In this document: positions 1-11,649 of the stretch, one piece after another | How positions within the stretch are numbered: the first letter of the stretch is position 1 | How the letters are laid out: each line of letters starts with the position of its first letter | DNA from: Pisaster brevispinus | Lineage: Eukaryota > Echinodermata > Asteroidea > Forcipulatida > Asteriidae | Assembly: GCA_023634235.1 (NCBI GenBank) | Contig: JAMKCF010000002.1 | Location: forward strand, 9,509,591-9,573,590 | Reading direction: 5' to 3' | DNA: 64,000 nucleotides | The notes under the pieces: model-generated | The model's database searches: none | What the model was told of the DNA's origin: nothing | Seen by the model: the letters and a program-made list of their open reading frames with translations, nothing else | Program-made: the position numbers and the translations under genes

Positions 1-510
1 ATTCCACATTTTGCAACTAAATTGGTTTTCAGTTCTGGCCGATCTCTTGAAAAACAAATTCAGTGGAAATACGGAAGAATCCTTCTGGCCTAATAAACAG
101 AATTTGAAATTATATCACTAAGCGTGAACAAGATTCTTAAATTACAACAGGTACAATTCAAAGGAGAAATGGAACAGGCAAAACAGAATTGGACTTCAGT
201 TGTCTGAACTGGTTATTAAGTTGTTGCTGGTAGGACCTTAATGTTTCTGATCTTTCTTTGTGCTATTATTATTATCATCATTATTAAGGTGTCAATAAGG
301 TGGTATTAGAAGAATGTCAATATGCTATACAAATTATGTTTAATGTATTTATTACCATCAATAGCAAATGTCCTCATATTCATTTAATTTAAACAAACTG
401 CTCAACAGATTTTTCCACAATTTACAAAACAACTGTTGTTGTTTTCCTCTATTCTAAGTAAAATTGTCTCGTTTCAAATTTGGAAAATATTTTTTATGTT
501 ATCAAATTAA

Positions 511-690
511 AGCCCGGTTCATACTTCCTGCGAACGCGAATGCGAAGCGAATATTGACGTCTCAAATTCGCAACGAATAATTCGCAGCAGTTGAAATGTG
601 CTCAACTCCTGCGGAACATTCGCTGCGAAAACGGCCCTGTGGCGTCAAAATTCGCTTCACATTCGCATTCGCAGGAAGTATGAACCGGGA
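511..690. mobile_element. MITE with about 47-bp inverted ends flanked by TTAA
   Basis: The left end starts AGCCCGGTTCATACTTCCTG and the right end, reverse-complemented, starts TCCCGGTTCATACTTCCTG. The inverted ends stay aligned for about 47 bases with three mismatches after one extra base on the left. TTAA stands immediately outside both ends (507-510 and 691-694), the target duplication typical of piggyBac-type transposons. At 180 bp with no coding capacity it is a non-autonomous element. The interior has repeated GCGAA-type words. The superfamily assignment rests on the TTAA flanks only. Confidence 0.85.
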
Positions 691-1059
691 TTAAGTAAAA
701 GTCCTAATGTTAATATTTAGTTGGTTTTTGTTTTATACTACAGTGGAATATCAGAACACAGGACTTGGAAAAATTATTGCCTTGAAATTATTTTAATAAA
801 CAATTATGTTTGGGGATAATACTAATTAACTAATACTAACATTTCAACTGTGTGCTACCAACTGTAATAACAACAAATGTTTTTATAATAAAATAATTGT
901 CATTGTTTCCACAAATTGCTTGATGAAATAACCATTATGGCTTTTCATGTGATCAATAACCACAAGCAAATTTTTCATGAAGTTAGAATAAATGCTTTGT
1001 TCTTTTTTTGCTCCTTCTGTTCGGATGATGGATAACATTATAAATGCACGAAACTAGAG

Positions 1060-1500
1060 GGACTTCGAATGCAACCTGTCACAACAAAGACATTTGAAAT
1101 GGGTTTGTACACAGGGGCTGGTTGCGGTTTGGGCTTACGCTTCACGGAACATTACTCCATCATTGCGGAAAATCTCATCGTCAATTCCCCAGTGCCTTTA
1201 GATTTTCTGCTCTTTAGGGGGAGAGCCCACACTTATGAAATTTATTTATTGAACTACAACTGTAACAACAGGGAAGCTTTAAGACCTGGATGAGGATTGG
1301 CTTATGCACGACTGACTCGACATCAAAATTGCCGAAGTTGAAACAAAATTTTCAAGAGGGATGGGGGTCGGCAGTTGCGAAGCACCGTATGGCGATAAGG
1401 ATCCCTGCAACATTGACCGTACGTGACACTGTAAACAAGGGCAAAATGCCACTCCAGATTCTGCTTCCACCAAGGTTTTCTCACATGTCACTATTTTTGA
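1060..1500. other. Repeat-free, balanced-composition block (candidate conserved non-coding element)
   Basis: GC content is visibly higher than the flanks and CpG-containing, with overlapping open frames on both strands (74, 77 and 100 codons) that show no protein motif. In an Eph intron such a block is a reasonable enhancer candidate, on composition alone. Confidence 0.25.
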
Positions 1501-2029
1501 CATGGTCATCAAGAATTATCTATTCCGAGTATTTTAGAGAATTAAAAAACCAGGAGAGCAAGGTTGGAGAGAGATTGCTTTCATCACATTAACACATTTT
1601 TAACAATAATCCTGTTTGGGGGAATAACAATATCTATTTTCAGGCTTTCGTCTCTCTCTTTTTTTTTTTTCTTTTTTAATCTTTTAACATTTCTGATGCA
1701 ATCAGTGATAAACTGGGGCTCTGGTCCATAACGTAACCCTAATTCCCAGCATGGTTTCAAATAATTCAATTGAAATAACTGATGAGAATAATCCTTTTAA
1801 AAAAACTCTGGGGTCTTTTTTAATGTGACTGTCATAACGTAAGGATATTAACCAAGGACTCACAAAGGTTTTTCGCTTGGGCAGCAGCAGCATGACATTG
1901 AAACTAAATGGGATACAGCAGTAGCCAAGGTCCACGGTAACAGGTTTCAAATTTAGGCTTTGGTCACATTATAGTCCCTGCCCCCTCCCCCCAACAGGAT
2001 TAGCAAGGTACGCTTCACTCAGGAGGTAA

Positions 2030-2070
2030 TCACTTGAGTGTTAATCCTAATTAGTTAATCCCATCCCATC
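2030..2070. promoter_or_regulatory. Candidate Otx/homeodomain site cluster
   Basis: TAATCC (2042-2047), TAATTAG (2048-2054) and TAATCC (2056-2061) are nearly contiguous. TAATCC is the K50 (Otx/bicoid-type) homeodomain core and TAATTA the Q50 core. The grouping is seen; function is inference. Confidence 0.35.
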
Positions 2071-2171
2071 GTTCTGCAATCAGTTGGTTGGCTCTAGCAG
2101 GAGTGACAAGTTATCACTTTTAAGCAAATTCATCATTAGGCCTTCTGCTGAAATTTTCATGATGAGTCAGT

Positions 2172-2172
<1 letters not shown>

Positions 2173-2215
<43 letters not shown>

Positions 2216-2232
2216 GGTGGTGGTGGTGGTGG
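2173..2232. repeat. (TTG)n then (TGG)n microsatellite
   Basis: About 14 TTG units run straight into six TGG units. An open frame of Leu and Trp runs over it is an artefact. Confidence 0.95.
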
Positions 2233-2366
2233 TTTCTGGGATTTGGGTTTTGTTCTTGTTTAGTATTTTGCTTTGGGAAAAAGTGTATCAGCATTATTCA
2301 TAAGTTTCACAAGAAAAATCATAAAACTTATCTATGGAAAGATCATCACACTTCCTACTTGGTATA

Positions 2367-2543
2367 GACCATTATAATGGTGCGGCCATCTTGACTTTCT
2401 CCCATTCAAATCAGTGTAATCAAACCGAGGCTGGAGTGGAAGGAGAAATAGTCTGGCTCCCTTTTGTGCAATGAATATTAGCATTGGTTACTGTTATTGG
2501 ATACAAGGAACATGACCAAGATGGCGGCAGCATGATAATGGTC
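2367..2543 (+). mobile_element. MITE family with GCGGCCATCTTG ends, copy 1
   Basis: The 27-bp terminal inverted repeats (2367-2393 and 2517-2543) match at 24 of 27 positions and contain GGCCATCTTG / CAAGATGGC. The 177-bp body carries the words CCCATTCAAATCA and AAACCGAG, which recur in copies at 16.3 kb and 55.05 kb. There is no coding capacity. No convincing target duplication was seen, so the superfamily is open. Confidence 0.75.
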
Positions 2544-3246
2544 AATGGAGATATCTTAAAGGAAAGAGAAACAAGGTGGAGGCAGATCAAGAAGGAAAAA
2601 GGGATGTGCTTAGATTCGGTGTAAGACATTGAGGGACAAAACCACAGTATGGGGTATGTCGTTCTTCCTTGGATGTTTAATTAGGTCTTTCAGAAAAGTT
2701 TGAGAAATAAGGGAGATTTTTAGGTTTCCCCCCCCCCCCCATACATTAGGAAAAATGCTGACAAATTACAGACCAGTTTGTTACTGCAGTTGGAGTTTAA
2801 CCACAGTAATGTGATATGCAGAGATCATTGGTTATTAGAATCGGCTTTGTTTGTTGTGTAAAGTACAAGAGAGTAATGATTAATTTACACAGAACCAAAA
2901 TGCACGCAGTCCGTACAGTCTGGTAAACAAGCAAACCACTAGCCAAGACACACAAGGTCAGCGTGAGCAGGGTGATGCAGAGTACCGGGTAGAATGTTCT
3001 TTGCGGGGTCAGCCCCGCTGGACATCTCGCGTTTACACGATGAGTTAGAGTAGAGGGTTTTGATATCAAAAGAACAAACGAAGACTCTAAACATTGTGGG
3101 AAGGTGAACTGTTGTCTGGGTACGTGTTTGTGTGATGACTGTGTTTGTTGTGAAATGAAACCCATGCACACTATGCTGTGTTTATTTATTGCCTAGGCTT
3201 TGTGAATTTCTACTATGGCTTTTAAATTCACCATAGTTTTTATGGT

Positions 3247-3345
3247 CAGCCTGCTGCATCTCTCACCTTCTGGAATAGTCTACCTCAATACATCCAAGGC
3301 CAATCCTAATCTGGATGATTTTAAAATGTCTTTTCAAAACTAATC
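3247..3345 (+). pseudogene. LINE reverse-transcriptase C-terminal remnant, frameshifted
   Basis: One frame reads AASLTFWNSLPQYI (3253-3294). A shift of +1 then gives NLDDFKMSFQN (3308-3340). Together these resemble the common C-terminal motif of Jockey/CR1/L2-type LINE proteins (LWNSLP...I...S...FK..LKT.LF). At least one frameshift and stop codons show that it is dead. The following 100-odd bases may be the element's 3' UTR, but no tail was identified. Confidence 0.65.
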
Positions 3346-3582
3346 TGTTTAGTATTGACTTTTGACCCTGTTCCTTTTTCTTCGTACAGCACATTGGGAT
3401 TTTGTGTTAATGTTTCTGCATGAGCACTGTGGTCTGCTAATATTACACATAATTCTTAACAAAGGAAGGAGTTTCACTTGCATGCTGGTCTCAGGGAAAG
3501 ACAATTACTGGCAACCTTTAATTCAATACTGAGCTTTGATAATCAGAGAGCCAGACTATTTAGGGCTGGCACATAATTGAGG

Positions 3583-3720
3583 TCAATTTTTTAACCTGGT
3601 TGTCCTGCTTTGTGGTATGCCTTATTGTTCTCATAATCACAAAGTTTGGTTAGCATAGTGTACATAAACAATGGGAAATGATCTGAATCCGTCAACCACG
3701 CAAACCCAGGTTAAAATGTT
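3583..3720. repeat. Possible diverged MITE with TTTTAACCTGG ends
   Basis: TTTTTTAACCTGGTTG at the left and AACCCAGGTTAAAATG at the right are near-inverted over about 12-14 bases. The word TCAATTTTTTAACCTGGT recurs near 8085. No target duplication was identified. Confidence 0.35.
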
Positions 3721-6700
3721 GTATCTGTACAACCCATTCAGCGCTTTGAACTGACTCAAAAAGTTTGGCAAAGAGAGGGCTCTGAGAGATTCATGAGCCA
3801 GTGTCAGGAGTCTTGACGGGGTTAGGCTTACTCAAGGAGACAACTAAATCCCAACGAACAAATCGGGGAGATTTCCACCCAACATCTTCCCTTTCAAAGC
3901 AATTTCGAGCCAGCTCTCGCTACTCTTCAAGTCTTGATCGAGACAGCTACAACGAGTCTCCCAAATCCTCCAACTTGGAGCTCTGATCCTCTGGGTATAC
4001 ACATCGGGATTAAGGAGGCTGTTTAGAAGCAAAAATCCATCTGGAAAAAATCTACGCTTTTTTGGAATCCAACTCGGGCTGTCATCAGGAATCTGAGACC
4101 CGGCGGCGGTGGACCCTCAGAACATGTTGTTACAGGGCATTTATGACATGAAAAAAGGGGTTTGAGGATCAGTTGTGGTTACATTTTAAGACAATATGCC
4201 AGAAGCAACGATCAGATTGTGTGATAAACAAGTTTAAAGTTTCAGATGAGACTTATTCATATTTTCCATTTTACAAGCCGTTTATGACATCCCCAAATCA
4301 ACTTGAAGATCAAAATTACTTTCCAAAACTTGCCAGCAGAGAAGTGTCAGATATCAGATCAGAATACATTTCAAGATTTGTCTGTTTGTCATTTCTATCT
4401 TTACATTTCTTGACACAAAGGAAGCAGGGTTATTAGCCAGAGCCTGAATCCGCTATGACTTATAAATCTAATTCTTCCAGATTGCTCAAATCTTTTAAAT
4501 TTGCACTACAAACTAAACCCAAGAGTCCAAATTCAAATATGGGTGTCTGAAAAACACCAAGATGCCCCTCTGGCTTGACAGGAAGAAAATAGGATCATAT
4601 CCACTACAGAAGACCCAAGCGTTTTTGTTTTTGTTTTCTTTTGGGTTTTGCTTTCTCAAGAAGACAGTACCTGACAGAGACAACAACATGGGCTTGTACA
4701 TGCACCACCAGCACAGATACTGCCACCCTCAATCAACCAAAAGATTAAGAGAGCGCGTACATCCGCTAAGCAGCAATATTAAACTAGACAGCAAGAGCCT
4801 CTGGTTTCAGCAGCTGTTCAAATCCCGTACTGCAGATGCCCGTGTGATTTCACCCCCAACTCATCCTCATAAGAACAATAACAATCCATTACGGATTATC
4901 TTTCAGTTATTATCTCCTCAAAAGCCCATCCCTTTTGTAATTCTGAACTGTACCCTGGGGCTACGTAGCTCTCTGGGCGTACAGGTGAACAGGTTCCCAG
5001 TAGTTTCGCATAGGTTAGGGGTGTGAGGATAGGTACAGGTGGGGGATTAAGCACCCCTCTGGCTTCCCCGCTCTCTCTAATGGGTTTGGCAAATATTGGG
5101 AAATGCTTAACAATGGATAACAAATTAATCTGTGGTGGGCTGTTCTTTTTTTTTTTCTGACGGAATATGAATCATGGAGTGGCAGCTCTAATGTCATGAC
5201 ACTGTGGTGTTGGTGTACATGGAGTGCGTGATTTTGATGGGGTTTTAGCACTCTGTCACGCTCCCCCGAGGCCTGAACTTACGTCTATCAACTGGTACAG
5301 GTTTGGCTAGCCAGAAATTATTTTGGACCTTAATCAAGTCATTGGAGCAAGTGAGCAAATTATCGAATATTGCTCCTGAAAAACTGTCTAGCCACATCTG
5401 ACATAAGTTACTCAAACTCAGCTGCGATTTCGTTCCTAAAGGCGCAGGGCACTTTTCTAGAATGAAGAGCATTTCAATGGCAGAAATCACAATTTTCATG
5501 GGGAGAACTTAAAGGGATCTCAAGATTTCAGCCATGGGTGATTCCGAAAAACAAAAAACCTAGCATCAGTGTAACAAGTGAGGTGATAATGAACTAGATT
5601 CAACTTCAAACAACTCCAATCCTCCCATTCTCTCCTCTAGCCACGCCTCCCCTCAATTCCGTTCACCATGCATTCATACATTGTACATCATCCCACAATA
5701 TTACACAGATCCATCTCAGAATGACCTAGATTGAATAATATCAAAAAGTACAAGCCGTGCTTTCAGGAAACATTATTTGCCCTGCTATATTGATTATCAT
5801 TTTCACCTGCAGAGGTTGCCACTTTGTGTTGTCTTGGCAATGTAGGGCAGAGTATAGACTCATACCTTCAGAACAGTGAGCAAAGAAAAAAATGAGACTT
5901 TGGTGTTTGGTTAAAAAACAAACAAACACAGGATTAAATTTCTATGGTCTCATATCAAAACAAGCCTTATTAATTTACTCTGCTACAATGGTCATCGTTA
6001 GACCAATTAGAGCTAACTTATCACACATGATATTTGCATAAATCGTTTATAATTTGCATAACGTTTTCTTACCTGTAGATTCCAGAAATGGTGATGTTGG
6101 ATCATAGGTGGGAATCAGGCAATGAATATGCAAAGAAGAAAACAGAGATAAAGATACAACATTTAGAAAAATGCACCGGAATTATCAGAGTTGTTTGTTT
6201 TTGTTTGGTTTTTGTTTTTCTTTTTCTTAAACAAAATAAAACAAAAATTAGCAACATGGTCACTTATAAACAAAAATCTGGACAGCTTGTTACAACGCAC
6301 TAGGAATAGTCAAACCATACAAAACATTGGACATGTTAACAGCGCTAATGGTAACAATGAATTGATGAAGTAATTTTTTAATGCAAAAAGACTTGAGGCA
6401 CTTCACAAGAAGCTGTGACAGGAAGTCTCCAAGCTTAGCATTGAATAATACAATTTAGGAAAGGTTATTAAGCGTACATTAATGTTCTAGGTGTTTTGGG
6501 GTTTTTGTTGTCCTGGGTTTTGTGTGCGTGAGGGTGGATGGGTGGATGTGAGGGTGGGTGCCCTTACACATGCCAACTTTAGGGGTACTTTTAACAATGG
6601 AACAATGGACCCCACGAGGCAATTTCAATAGGAACAATAGGGCCCCACAAGGGAATTCTTTAGAAAAGGGAACAATAGAACAACAATAGCAGTACCCCAC

Positions 6701-6899
6701 AAACCCGATCCGTAAGGTTGTATGTGTGTGTGTGTGTGTATTGAACTACAACACGATACAAGCATCTGGTGCTTGCAATCATCACTGAGTTTCAAATTAT
6801 TTTCAAAAAATCATCAATCCTGTACTTTTGAAGAAAAAAAGACAAAAACAACATTCAATCTCCGTATTGATTCCCTTCCCCGGCCCCTCTAATTGATAT
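3721..6899. other. Intron stretch, no gene seen
   Basis: AT-rich unique-looking sequence with a short TG run and homopolymers. The longest open frame (154 codons, plus, from 4562) has runs of Phe, Lys and Asn and no domain, so I treat it as chance. Confidence 0.6.
6722..6739. repeat. (TG)n microsatellite, short
   Basis: About nine TG units ending in TA. Confidence 0.9.
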
Positions 6900-7330
6900 T
6901 AAGAAATTACTGTAATTCCTCCTGCTTGTTAATTAGTTCTAATTAACCATCAAGGTGAGTCTGGCTTCTCCATTTATGCTCCCCCTGTTCATCTGGCGTC
7001 AATTTCTTTCATTTCCCCTGCAGCGTGTCCATTACCCTACCGGCTCAACCTGAAAATCTCCTACATTTCATTTTGATTATTTTCTCTCTTACTATTTCTA
7101 TTTCATTCGCTGATCTCGGTAAGACCAAGGGATTTTTTTCTTTCTTTTCTCCCCACGAACCGACACGGGCTTGTACCCTGACTTGACGGGGGGGCCAATG
7201 CCCTGGCTCAACAGCTCATCCTGCCCCGTCGGGTTAATTTGCGCAGTGCTGGTGACGCGCTACGCTGAACTTTAATTCCTCAGCGAGACCTCAATCAGTG
7301 AGAGATGCCCCATGCGTAGGGATGTATTTC
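6900..7330. other. Repeat-free block with homeodomain palindrome (candidate regulatory element)
   Basis: It begins with the TAATTA palindrome and continues with mixed GC-rich text (GTAAGACCAAGG, CGACACGGGCTTG, GCGCAGTGCTGGTGACGCGC). No open frame of note and no interspersed repeat was recognised. Confidence 0.3.
6928..6947. promoter_or_regulatory. Palindromic paired homeodomain-type site
   Basis: GTTAATTAGTTCTAATTAAC is a perfect 9-bp inverted repeat around a 2-bp centre and carries two TAATTA cores. Paired-class homeodomains bind such head-to-head TAAT sites as dimers. It sits at the edge of a repeat-free block (6900-7330). Confidence 0.45.
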
Positions 7331-7824
7331 CATACACTGGATGTATTCCTTGATTGAACGGTGGCACGTACTACAAGCAGCACGTACATTCTTAAGACTC
7401 CCCTCCCTCTTGTGTCCAGCATAGAGGAAACAAGATACCTACCCCGTTGATTAAACTAGCTCTACTCACTTCTTAAGGATGTCTTTGCTGGCCAGTGGGG
7501 AGAGGGAGCTATCATTATTTAGCCATTCTCTCCAGGTCTTGTGTCTGATACATGATTAAACTAGTTCTCTTGCTGTGAAATTTTGTCAGGCAGTTCCCTA
7601 GGTAACCCAAGTGACATGACTACATTTAGTGTAGATCCACTGGTAACCAAGTACATTTAAGCATTCATTCCATCCATAACCCCCTGAGGTTATGCATTAC
7701 TGATTTTCAAACCTTGGTACCTTTGACGAATGTAATGCATGTACTACATTGTGTGTTCATTTAACCTTTACCGTAGTGACAGGAATTTGAGTTACAACTA
7801 TTTACTCTTTGTTTGGAGACCTAG

Positions 7825-8125
7825 ATTAAACTGGAACAAATTTACTCTTAATCTGTAAAAATCACTTCAACCAGTTTAAACTTACTGATTAACTACACAA
7901 GTAAATTTTCCCCTAAAACTGATAAGAAGTTGGTTTAATTCATGCACATCTGGTGAACTGGCTTGAGTGAGTTCTCAATCAGTTTACTTGAACGAAGATC
8001 TAATAAACCTGGTTTGAACATTGAACTTGTTCAAACAAAGTTCTTAATTGGCTGACTTACATATCAGTTAAACCGATTTTAACATCAATTTTTTAACCTG
8101 GTCAAAACTTTAATCTGGTTCAAAA
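7825..8125. promoter_or_regulatory. Cluster of Grainyhead/CP2-like AACC(N)GGTT words
   Basis: Within 300 bases occur AAACTGGAAC (7828), CAACCAGTTTAAA (7868), AAGTTGGTTTAA (7927), AAACCTGGTTTGAAC (8005), TTAAACCGATTTTAA (8069), TTAACCTGGTC (8093) and AATCTGGTTCAAAA (8112). The Grainyhead/CP2 consensus is close to AAACCGGTTT. An old degenerate repeat is the main alternative. Confidence 0.35.
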
Positions 8126-8449
8126 GAAGTTGCCCTAGTCCTTTAATGTTGAGATTTGTAGCCTACCCGGTCATACTACTAATGGAACTAGTTCAGGGTT
8201 GAGTCTAATAGATCACATCATTGTGAAGAATGACTCATGTTTGTCGTTATGTTCATGTTGTTTAAAACCAAGTAACAAGTCTGACAGAAATGTTCTAGTG
8301 GTGAAAGAAATGTTGTGATCTAATTCTCCTAAGTGGCCTTAAAGAGAACTCCCAGCAATTGTGTCATCTTGCGTTTCTTTTACATCCTAACTTTTAAAGG
8401 GAGGTACAACATAAAACAAAACTGTATTTAAGAGAAATCTCAGATACAA

Positions 8450-8578
8450 ACCAAGAGGTTACCAGCCAAAATACCATGTAATATATATTCTTTGTGACAG
8501 GTTCACTGCTGATTTTTGCTTTGCACAAAAATGTGCTAGGCACCATTTTCTGCTAATCAGCTTTATGAAACCGAGCCC
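8450..8578 (-). mobile_element. Diverged half-copy of the GGGCCCAATTTCATAG MITE
   Basis: It aligns to the reverse complement of the left part of the 25315 element: GGTTACCAGCC near the start, TTTGTGACAGG, then TTTTCTGCTAATCAGC, then CTTTATGAAACCGAGCCC at the end. Only one terminal repeat is present. Confidence 0.6.
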
Positions 8579-8706
8579 AAATTATACTGATCTAGTTTTC
8601 TTTTAAAAGTCAGGAAAGGTAAAACTGATAAATGTAATAAATACTCCAATGCTCAACCAATATTAGGCGAACTCAGAAACAGGCTGTGTCTGAATCAAGC
8701 GACTTT

Positions 8707-8769
8707 GGCTAGGGCTATGGCTATGGCTATGGCTATGGCTATGGCTATGGCTATGGCTATGGCTGAGGC
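8707..8769. repeat. (GGCTAT)8 hexanucleotide repeat
   Basis: Eight perfect GGCTAT units (8713-8760) are bounded by variant units GGCTAG and GGCTGA. Confidence 0.95.
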
Positions 8770-9639
8770 TGTTGGCTGCAGTGATAAAGTGAGGAATAGA
8801 ACTTTTCAGCAATCCGGGCAGCCATAGACTCTGCTGAAGCCATTTAATTCGTACATGGTCCTATTCTTGCCCGAGGTATTTTCAAAAGCCTTCATAAAAC
8901 TTGCTCTATAATACTGGGGACAAATAGTTATTATACACCAGTGACGCAGTGAGCTTAGTGCAGGGCAAAACTAAATCGTGTTGAAATTTCAATCAAAATG
9001 TAAAACAAAACAAAACATTGCAGAATTATTAGCTCTGTGTTGACATCATGACAGCATTTTAACAGCAGAGTTTCAAGACATTTTACAAGATTTTAACAGA
9101 GTTTTGTTTTAAGTCATGAAATGGAATTAAATATTGTGTCTCCGAAATTAAAAAGCACTGAACTCTTTAACTTGTGCAGGTTACAATCAACAGAATGACC
9201 ATTAGTGCATCCAGGGATATGTTAATTAAGACTGGTACAGTTGAGGCTCTTAAAGGTGTTATAGCAGTGTATGCATTTTGTAAAATGCATCTTGATGGAT
9301 CTTGATGGTTGGGTTTACTTTGGTTGTATGGGGTTACCACTTTAATTCACAGTGACTTTTTTACTTCTCATAATATCAAAACCAAGAACTCCAAAATGTA
9401 ATCAGTATTGCAATCCATTTGCAGAGAACATTGAAGTAATAATGTTCAGTGCAGATAGTTTCCAATCTACATCACTCAGTGTAAAGTTGGTCATCTTTAA
9501 ACGGACAATGACATATCACTTTTTGAACATACCACTATGCATTTTGTGTAAATACCTCATGCGGCATGTGAGCGTTTGATCAAATCCCTTGCACGAACAT
9601 TGATGCAGCTCAAAGCCATTTGAAACCCAAGTTAGATTT

Positions 9640-9795
9640 GGTATTATATTAGGGAAAAATCCAGAGGAGGGAAGAACTTGCATGGGATTAAACACCCGAT
9701 CCACTTCACGAAGCAGTGGTCTGAGGTGGGATTAGAACCAAGGTCGACAGAGGTGTAAGGCACTTCTACCAACTTGATCCCCAATTTACAGATGT
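9640..9795 (-). mobile_element. Probable tRNA-derived SINE, minus-strand copy (diverged)
   Basis: On the minus strand TCAAGTTGGTAGAAGTGCC resembles a tRNA A box and CCTTGGTTCTAATCCCACC a B box about 30 bases later. The next segment (GGGTGTTTAATCCCATGCAAG) resembles the region after the B box in many animal tRNA SINEs. The body does not clearly match family A or B, so the family is unassigned. Confidence 0.5.
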
Positions 9796-10027
9796 TTAGG
9801 TATGTCCAGAAATCACTGGTCTTACAGGATCACAGGCTAAATTACATGTTGTATCCCAGTGTAATGACCTACAAAATTGTAGATGCAAATACAGGGGCAG
9901 CCCAACCCAACTCCATTAAAAAAAATACCAAAGGGAAAAAAAAGAAACATAATCTTCTGCTTCCCAATCAACTGTCAAAACTTTTAGGTTACCCACTGAA
10001 ATTCAACTATCCACTGGTGGTATCTAT

Positions 10028-10120
10028 AGACCAAACAAAAAACAAACAAACAATCAAACAAACAACAACAACCACAACAACAAACAACAAACAAACACCC
10101 CAACAATAACAACACAACAA
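10028..10120. repeat. AAC/AAAC-rich low-complexity tract
   Basis: Imperfect AAAC and AAC units give runs of Lys, Thr, Asn and Gln codons. Not coding. Confidence 0.85.
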
Positions 10121-11635
10121 CATTGCTATTAAACAAACATAAAGGTTGTTTTCAAGTGCACCCATACCTCTGCTTTAAGCTACAGCAAGGGTAGAAATTA
10201 AATTGATAACACAATCCGACAGATCATAGAAAATACATGTGACCTATAGAACAGGTGAATAACCTAAGAGAGATGGGGGGACAGAAGAGGGGTGCATAGA
10301 TCAATAGGGGTATGCATCAACCAGTACCCACCTACACGATTCATTACAGAATCAGCCAAACCGATGGATAGGTCAATTTGTACCTAAGCAAGCAAGCCAG
10401 GAATCAAAATGAACATGAAAGGGTTTTTTCCCCCCTTGTCTTGGGGCACTTTGGAGGGCGAGGGGCATGATAGTAGATTAGGCTGTGCAGCATGCACAAG
10501 GGAAATACAGTGCTAATAAGAGAATCGCTGTGGTCAGTTTGATGATTATAAAGTCTAGGTGTGTGGAATGGATGTAAACAAGTCAGCTCTTCATTCTTGT
10601 CGTCATTTTTGCCGAGGGGACAAATTGCATTTTGTCAAATTGCCGTCTGGCGAATTGTGCAAAGTTGTTTTTTTCAAATAACATTATGTCTGGATTATTT
10701 GCTTCTTATAGGTTCAACAAAATGTGAGGGATGTTTGTTCTTGGATAAGGAATGTCAGAAAGTAACACTGTACTAAGTAGTAAACACATGAGGTCAGACC
10801 TTTTCCTCTTATCAACAACTTGCACAACTTCAAAACATTTCTGCTCATCATGATGTCATCAATTTCATATACAAATTTTTGAAGACACAATACAAAATCT
10901 AACAAAGAAGCAATTTCTTGGTTACATAATTTCAAATAAAAACAACTTATCGGAAGACACTTTCTCCTCTTTCCATCATTAAGGGGGTGTGATCACTGCA
11001 AAAGAAATTGCTGCAACTGTGCAAAATCATCTCAAATGTGCACAAAAGGTGCACTAACATGGCCCAGCTGTTTTGACTAAATAATGTTCACACCATTTTC
11101 TCAAAAATTACCTGAACAACCATTACGGTGACATTCACACAGTTGAGAACTTGAAGTTCAGAATAATTACCATCTTCCAAATCCCAACATGGTGCCTCCT
11201 TTTTAGCATATACTTAGTCATTAACCAGTACTGGGATTAACTATTCATTGATTCTTAAGTCCACATGATGAGCCACGTATTTTCAGTTGCAAATAAGAAG
11301 ACAATGAACTCCAGGTATTGATGCTAATATTAGCTTTGGGATGGAAAACACTCTTTCCAATTAACCTTCTATTTCCCACTGCTGATTGTCACAAGGGAAA
11401 TACTGTTTTAGCAGACTTTCTTAATAATATTTATTATTCCCACAGATTGATGTTGCGAGGGGGACCATGCTACATTGAGCATCCGGACGTCAACTCTGGG
11501 GTATGGATGGATTTCTCCTAGAGCTGAATGATTCGGACAAACCAACACGATCAATCAAACCCGCTCTGCGAGATTAAAAGCTTTTTTCTCGGCCGAAAGT
11601 CCGACTGTAATTGTTTGTTAAGAGTCACGTTACAA

Positions 11636-11649
11636 ATCCATCGATGGAT
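11636..11649. promoter_or_regulatory. 14-bp perfect palindrome with ATCGAT core
   Basis: ATCCATCGATGGAT is self-complementary. ATCGAT is the core of Cut/Onecut-type sites. It lies in a CpG-containing, repeat-free block (11440-11640), just after a Fox-like TTGTTTGTTAAG. Confidence 0.35.

Noticed and set aside
4445..4519. Possible LINE reverse-transcriptase scrap (SSRLLKSFKFALQTK)
   Set aside because: It resembles the FK..LKT motif but has no LWNSLP partner in any frame; too weak to annotate.
4562..5026. 154-codon plus-strand open frame
   Set aside because: It has runs of Phe, Lys and Asn, no domain, no supporting splice or promoter context, and is plausible by chance in a window this size.
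6950..7025. Plus-strand donor-like AAGGTGAGT and acceptor-like CCCCTGCAG
   Set aside because: They would enclose an intron of only about 70 bases with no coding sequence on either side; chance matches.
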